Translations under genes and position numbers: made by a program
Shown here: positions 1 to 5,678 of the stretch, one piece after another
Layout: each line of letters begins with the position of its first letter
How positions within the stretch are numbered: the first letter of the stretch is position 1
From: Methylococcaceae bacterium UBA659
GTDB taxonomy: Bacteria > Pseudomonadota > Gammaproteobacteria > Methylococcales > Methylomonadaceae
Length of the DNA stretch: 5,678 nucleotides
Reading direction: 5' to 3'
NCBI GenBank assembly: GCA_002299495.1
Contig: DBNZ01000013.1
Span: 4,265-9,942 of the forward strand
The notes under the pieces: model-generated
Databases searched by the model: none
What the model was told of the DNA's origin: nothing
Seen by the model: the letters and a program-made list of their open reading frames with translations, nothing else

Positions 1-229
1 TGACCCATCCTTGGCACTGAACTCCGGCATTCCACTTGTGCCCTGAAAAGGGCACAAGTGGAATGCCGTTGATCGAGATGGGTAAAATTTCCTCGGTTGC
101 GTATTGGGTGCTAGGGCAACGGGCACGGGTGAAAAGCTCTGGCGGGCCATAGAGGGTGTAGCCGTTGGCGAGGTCATGCTCAATCAATACCGTCAGCTTG
201 CCGGCGATATCTTTTTCTAACGGGTCCAT
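1..229 (-). CDS. Partial hypothetical protein, N-terminal 76 residues (runs off left edge)
   Basis: The frame opens with ATG at 229-227 and stays open to the window edge, so only 76 residues are visible. It begins MDPLEKDIAGKLTVLIEHDL, with an amphipathic helix-like start, then ANGYTLYGPP at residues 21-30, then a stretch ending in AGVQCQGWV at 68-76. The 'helix, Gly-aromatic, LYGxP, later CQ' layout faintly resembles small DUF1737-type proteins, but this is an impression and I assign no function. An in-frame TAA lies four codons upstream with no alternative start between, which fixes the start at 229. No Shine-Dalgarno is visible; the leader is AT-rich. The gene is divergent from the Slp lipoprotein gene. 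Residues 55-69 are encoded by a perfect inverted repeat, which is odd for a coding region and may mark an inserted hairpin or rearrangement. Confidence 0.6.
   Translation of the reverse strand, partial: MDPLEKDIAGKLTVLIEHDLANGYTLYGPPELFTRARCPSTQYATEEILPISINGIPLVPFSGHKWNAGVQCQGWV
25..68. repeat. Perfect 19-bp inverted repeat with 6-nt loop
   Basis: The left arm CGGCATTCCACTTGTGCCC (25-43) is the exact reverse complement of the right arm at 50-68, separated by TGAAAA (44-49). A second short pair, ACCCATC (3-9) and GATGGGT (77-83), sits outside it with unequal spacers of 15 and 8 nt, so the symmetry extends imperfectly to about 80 bp. No T-run follows on either strand, so it is not a typical terminator. 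It lies inside the open frame of the partial minus-strand gene. It could be a dispersed palindromic element, a local inverted duplication, or an assembly or amplification artefact. Confidence 0.9.
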
Positions 230-321
230 TTAAATTGTTTTAACATTAACCACGGAAGAACCCGTAGGGCGCGGAACTGTCGATAACCCGACCTATCATC
301 GTAACTGCCGAGGACGCCAAA
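230..321. promoter_or_regulatory. Divergent intergenic region, presumed promoters for both flanking genes
   Basis: These 92 bases separate two divergently oriented starts and so must hold both promoters unless the genes are leaderless. The part next to the left gene (230-250) is AT-rich. I could not identify a convincing -35/-10 pair for either direction; TATCAT at 294-299 is a possible -10 for the rightward gene but lacks a matching -35. GAGGA at 310-314, seven bases before the ATG at 322, is a good Shine-Dalgarno for the lipoprotein. Confidence 0.4.
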
Positions 322-861
322 ATGAAAGCCATTGTTTTTATGCTCAGTATTTTTATCGCCGCCTGCGCCCACTTGCCGCCGGATATTAGAAACCCGCCGC
401 CGCACGACCTAGCGTACCAAGAGGCCTTGATAAACCTCAAAAACTTTAACGAGGCCCCGATACGCTGGGGCGGGGTTATTGTTGGGGTCGAGAATCTGCA
501 AGATTCCAGTTTGGTGCAGGTTTTGTATTACCCCTTGAGCTGCCGCGGTAAGCCGCAAACCGAAAACGCGCCTTTAGGCCGGTTTGTCTTTAAAACTCCA
601 GAATTTTTGGACCCCGCCATTTATGCCAAAAACCGCCTGATCACCGTTGCCGGCACCTTGTCAGGCGCTATTGAACGCAAGATCGGCGAAAGAAGCCTGT
701 CCCTGCCATTGGTAGTGGCTACCACCCTTTATTTATGGCCGCAAACCCGGGATATTTATAGCTGGAGCGGCATTGGTTTTGGGTATCACCCTTATTTTTG
801 GCGGCCTCATCACCGTTTTTATGGCCCATTTTATGGCCCGTTTCATGGCCCATTTTGGTGA
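322..861 (+). CDS. Slp-family outer-membrane lipoprotein
   Basis: This 179-residue protein matches the Slp family (starvation-inducible outer-membrane lipoprotein; E. coli Slp is about 188 residues). The N-terminus is a short lipoprotein signal, MKAIVFMLSIFIAA, followed by Cys15 in an IAAC lipobox; residue +2 is Ala, compatible with sorting to the outer membrane. Family-like landmarks follow in order: IRWGGVIVGVEN (47-58), VLYYPL (67-72), LGRFVF (85-90), FLDPAIYA (95-102), LITVAGTLSG (106-115) and TTLYLWP (134-140). The tail from about 145 is rich in Tyr, Phe, Trp, His and Gly and ends in three Gly-Pro-Phe units. The ATG at 322 is supported by GAGGA seven bases upstream and by the signal peptide starting exactly there. 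It is a single gene, convergent with dnaE. The molecular role of the family is poorly known; stress or stationary-phase induction is known for E. coli Slp and only inferred here. Confidence 0.9.
   Translation: MKAIVFMLSIFIAACAHLPPDIRNPPPHDLAYQEALINLKNFNEAPIRWGGVIVGVENLQDSSLVQVLYYPLSCRGKPQTENAPLGRFVFKTPEFLDPAIYAKNRLITVAGTLSGAIERKIGERSLSLPLVVATTLYLWPQTRDIYSWSGIGFGYHPYFWRPHHRFYGPFYGPFHGPFW
820..855 (+). repeat. Three tandem 12-bp units encoding (Y/H)GPF
   Basis: The units TATGGCCCATTT (820-831), TATGGCCCGTTT (832-843) and CATGGCCCATTT (844-855) are in frame and encode YGPF-YGPF-HGPF, residues 167-178, just before the final Trp and the stop codon. The unit is a multiple of three, so copy changes would lengthen or shorten the aromatic tail without a frameshift. 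Two silent or conservative differences separate the copies. Confidence 0.9.
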
Positions 862-930
862 CCTTGCACCAGTTAATGGCTTAATGAAAACTTTTTTGAA
901 CTTTTATCGAGAAATATTTTCCTACCTACC

Positions 931-950
931 GAATGCCTACTACGGCATTC
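931..950. repeat. Small hairpin, 7-bp arms
   Basis: GAATGCC (931-937) and GGCATTC (944-950) are perfect complements around a six-base loop, TACTAC. No T-run follows, so it is not an obvious terminator. The arm heptamer is the same one found in the long inverted repeat near the left edge of the window, which hints at a shared repeat family, though seven bases is too short to prove it. Confidence 0.6.
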
Positions 951-993
951 AACCAGTTGCAATTTCCCCCTTTAATGCTTCTGGTTCCTTATC

Positions 994-1027
994 AAGCCCC
1001 AACGTTCTCCAGGCGTTGGGGCTTTTC
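994..1027 (+). terminator. Rho-independent terminator, rightward
   Basis: AAGCCCCAACG (994-1004) pairs perfectly with CGTTGGGGCTT (1014-1024) around a nine-base loop; the right arm runs into TTTTCTTT at 1023-1030. This is a textbook terminator for rightward transcription from the lipoprotein gene, about 130 bases past its stop. It also begins 17 bases after the dnaE stop on the other strand, but there the stem is followed by GATAAGG and not a U-run, so it would be a weaker terminator for dnaE. Confidence 0.85.
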
Positions 1028-1040
1028 TTTGGTTCCGCAG

Positions 1041-4535
<3,495 letters not shown>

Positions 4536-4559
4536 AAAAGGGGGACAAATCAGGAAAAG
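4536..4559 (-). promoter_or_regulatory. Pyrimidine-rich dnaE leader lacking a Shine-Dalgarno
   Basis: The minus-strand bases before the dnaE ATG read CTGATTTGTCCCCCTTTT, with no purine-rich AGGAG-like element within 20 bases. The start itself is well supported by the family N-terminus (VHLRLHSEFSLVDG). Initiation would have to rely on ribosomal protein S1 and an unstructured leader rather than on 16S pairing. Confidence 0.55.
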
Positions 4560-4565
4560 GGCTAA

Positions 4566-4595
4566 ATTATAAACTTTCTAGCCTGGCTTTCTTAA
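4566..4595 (-). promoter_or_regulatory. Predicted sigma70-type promoter of dnaE
   Basis: Read on the minus strand, TTAAGA (4595-4590; four of six to the -35 consensus) is followed after 18 bases by a perfect TATAAT (4571-4566). Transcription would begin near 4559, giving a leader of only about 24 bases before the dnaE ATG. A five-base dyad, GGCTA (4560-4564) and TAGCC (4579-4583), brackets the -10 element and could be an operator or chance. This is a sequence-based prediction only. Confidence 0.6.
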
Positions 4596-4646
4596 AAGAT
4601 TAGCGCGTCCATAATCCGACAAAGACCGAATAGATAACGCGGCTAA

Positions 4647-5017
4647 ATTGATAAATTGAGGAACTTGCAAAACTATGGTGCAACCATCGAACAAAATTAT
4701 TTTAACTTTCGCGATACTCTCTGGGGCATAAATGCCCAACAATATGGGGGGCTGGAAGATTTTATGAATGCCAAGGAAACGCAAGTCAACAATACCGCTC
4801 ACTTTTCCCTCTTTATGGTGACCTTTTCGCGGCTATTGCCAGCCAAAATCGAGGGCGTAAACAGGGGGGCATGCTGGATTTAAAAACCATTTTCAGGGCG
4901 CGAAAACACACGCGCCGGATTATCAATTCGCTCGGCAAAAATGCAGAGGGGTTTTATATTGACGATAGGATTTTCCAAGCCGCAGAAATCGGTAGGATTC
5001 ATGCGAAAACAGCATGA
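4647..5017 (+). pseudogene. Decayed C-terminal fragment of an IS transposase (DDE type)
   Basis: Two plus-strand frames together read as the end of a DDE transposase. The first (4647-4870) contains NYGATIEQNYFNFRD, then QQYGGLEDFMNAKETQVNN and FSLFMVTFSRLL, resembling the catalytic-Glu region 'IEfnFRDAKQYWGLEDFMN' of IS4-like transposases. The second (4871-5017) reads MLDLKTIFRARKHTRRIINS then FQAAEIGRIHAKTA and a stop, a plausible C-terminus. They join at a run of six G (4864-4869), where one missing base would restore a single frame. Relative to the remembered family pattern, six codons (TLWGIN) are extra after FRD. A stop at 4644 blocks the frame upstream, and only about 110 bases separate the fragment from dnaE, so most of the transposase, including the first two catalytic aspartates, is gone. 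No terminal inverted repeat was identified. The exact IS family is uncertain. Confidence 0.7.
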
Positions 5018-5214
5018 TTTTTGGCGAAGGTATGGACTCTCGCACCCGAGCCAGGTGCTTTCTTTTGCTCCGCCCAGGCAACGGCTCCCTTGCTCCCTGC
5101 GTCGCCTAAAGCGCCTACTGTTGGCGCTCTGATCGCTGTTCCAGACGCGATGCGGGGGCGGAATGCCACAACGTTACTGCGTCACATCAGTTAGCCCGTT
5201 CACTTCAATGCGGC
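5018..5214. other. Gene-free spacer with dispersed-repeat appearance
   Basis: No credible gene is present. From about 5030 the DNA becomes GC-rich and contains CTTTTGCTCCGCCCAGGCAA, then a 6-bp stem AGCGCC/GGCGCT (5110-5115, 5123-5128), then GGGGGCGGAATGCCACAACG. This composition and style recall repetitive intergenic segments common in some gammaproteobacterial genomes, and short open frames through it (for example 4941-5132 plus) read as low-complexity Arg/Leu-rich sequence rather than a conserved protein. The last part reaches the HopJ stop codon. I saw no U-tailed hairpin that would terminate the leftward HopJ-family gene. Repeat status is inference. Confidence 0.4.
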
Positions 5215-5571
5215 CTAAGCCAAAGGAATCAACGCTTCTCCTTTGAATTCAATCCCGGCCCAGCCAAATTTCATGAAGTGTCGGATATTTTGATGGTCTG
5301 TCCCATCAGGGTTGCCCAAAACCTCCAAACGGTAATAATCGCCGAACAAAGCCAACGTCTGCTGCTGGTCTAGGCCGTGCATTTTGGCAAAAGCAAAAAT
5401 TCGGCAAGAGCCTTCGTTGCGGCCGGCATCGTTTTCCAGCTTTTCTTCACCTAAGCCATTGCTAAATTTGCACGGTTGGTAATGATAATAGCTGTCGATG
5501 GTCGCCATAGTTTCGGCAAAGCTGACTGGCCGCAGGTTTTTTATTTTTTCCAGTAATTCATTGACTGACAT
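5215..5571 (-). CDS. HopJ-family protein (HopJ type III effector family)
   Basis: This complete 118-residue protein matches the HopJ family, a small single-domain protein named after a Pseudomonas syringae effector but widespread in free-living proteobacteria. Visible family landmarks are VSFAETMATIDSYYHYQP (16-33), NDAGRNEGSCRIFAFAKMHG (47-66), ALFGDYYR (74-81) and NPDGTDHQNIRHFMKFGW (87-104). Its length is typical and it has no signal peptide or membrane segment, so it is probably cytosolic. The ATG at 5571 is supported by AGGAG (5582-5578) six bases upstream. It stands alone: the upstream 107 bases hold no gene, and the neighbour on the left is transposase debris. No secretion genes or chaperone are nearby, so the 'effector' name should not be taken as function; the biochemical role is unknown. 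Confidence 0.92.
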   Translation of the reverse strand: MSVNELLEKIKNLRPVSFAETMATIDSYYHYQPCKFSNGLGEEKLENDAGRNEGSCRIFAFAKMHGLDQQQTLALFGDYYRLEVLGNPDGTDHQNIRHFMKFGWAGIEFKGEALIPLA

Positions 5572-5678
5572 AGCCCTCTCCTGGGTAATCCCTACAAATC
5601 AATGCAGGTGGCATTTATTAGCGATTTTTGACATAGTGCAGCGCCGAACTTTACAGCACTTATGGCATGAACCCCACC
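5572..5678. other. Region upstream of the HopJ-family gene
   Basis: No gene is visible. On the minus strand the region presumably holds the promoter; TAATAA near 5615-5620 could be a -10 but no good -35 accompanies it. A loose dyad AGTGC/GCACT lies at about 5635-5660. Confidence 0.3.
5578..5582 (-). promoter_or_regulatory. Shine-Dalgarno of the HopJ-family gene
   Basis: AGGAG on the minus strand, six bases before the ATG, within CAGGAGAGGGCT. It confirms the chosen start and contrasts with dnaE in the same window, which has none. Confidence 0.8.

Larger units (their letters stand above)
862..1040. other. Convergent intergenic spacer
   Basis: This 179-bp spacer lies between the lipoprotein stop and the dnaE stop. 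It is AT-rich and shows no credible gene: the frames open through it lack a ribosome site and recognisable protein sequence. It contains the small GAATGCC/GGCATTC hairpin and the terminator listed separately. Confidence 0.7.

Noticed and set aside
25..68. Long inverted repeat as a terminator or CRISPR repeat
   Set aside because: No T-run follows on either strand, and there is only one unit with no spacer array.
217..440. Two minus-strand frames across the divergent spacer
   Set aside because: They overlap the better-supported starts of the left gene and the lipoprotein signal peptide and lack conserved content.
4578..4802. Minus-strand frame upstream of dnaE
   Set aside because: It is antisense to the transposase remnant and covers the predicted dnaE -35 element; there is no recognisable protein sequence.
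5039..5050. CTCG/CGAG mini-hairpin
   Set aside because: A four-base stem is expected by chance.

Overview
The window looks like ordinary chromosomal DNA from a gammaproteobacterium. The DnaE sequence, the Slp-family lipoprotein, the small HopJ-family protein and the repeat-like spacer sequence would suit a methanotroph of the order Methylococcales. That placement is inferred from sequence impression, not from a search.

Layout, left to right. Positions 1-229 (minus strand) hold the first 76 codons of an unrecognised gene that runs off the left edge; a perfect 19-bp inverted repeat lies inside its reading frame. After a 92-bp divergent gap, 322-861 (plus) encodes an Slp-family outer-membrane lipoprotein with a short tandem repeat at its C-terminus. 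The 179-bp convergent spacer 862-1040 carries a small hairpin and a strong rho-independent terminator. Positions 1041-4535 (minus) are a complete, intact dnaE, the 1164-residue catalytic alpha subunit of DNA polymerase III, with a near-consensus promoter just upstream and no Shine-Dalgarno. Beyond it, 4647-5017 (plus) is the decayed C-terminal end of an insertion-sequence transposase. The spacer 5018-5214 has no gene but looks like a dispersed repeat. Positions 5215-5571 (minus) encode a complete HopJ-family protein with a good ribosome binding site. The last 107 bases hold no recognisable gene.

The genes do not form a pathway. Each is a single transcription unit: dnaE is housekeeping replication, Slp is an envelope lipoprotein, HopJ is a small protein of unknown role. 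dnaE is not beside rnhB, lpxB or accA, its common gammaproteobacterial neighbours, and the transposase debris upstream suggests past rearrangement. I found no CRISPR array, RNA gene, toxin-antitoxin pair or defence system. The points most worth a second look are the long perfect inverted repeat inside a coding frame and the SD-less pyrimidine-rich leader of dnaE.
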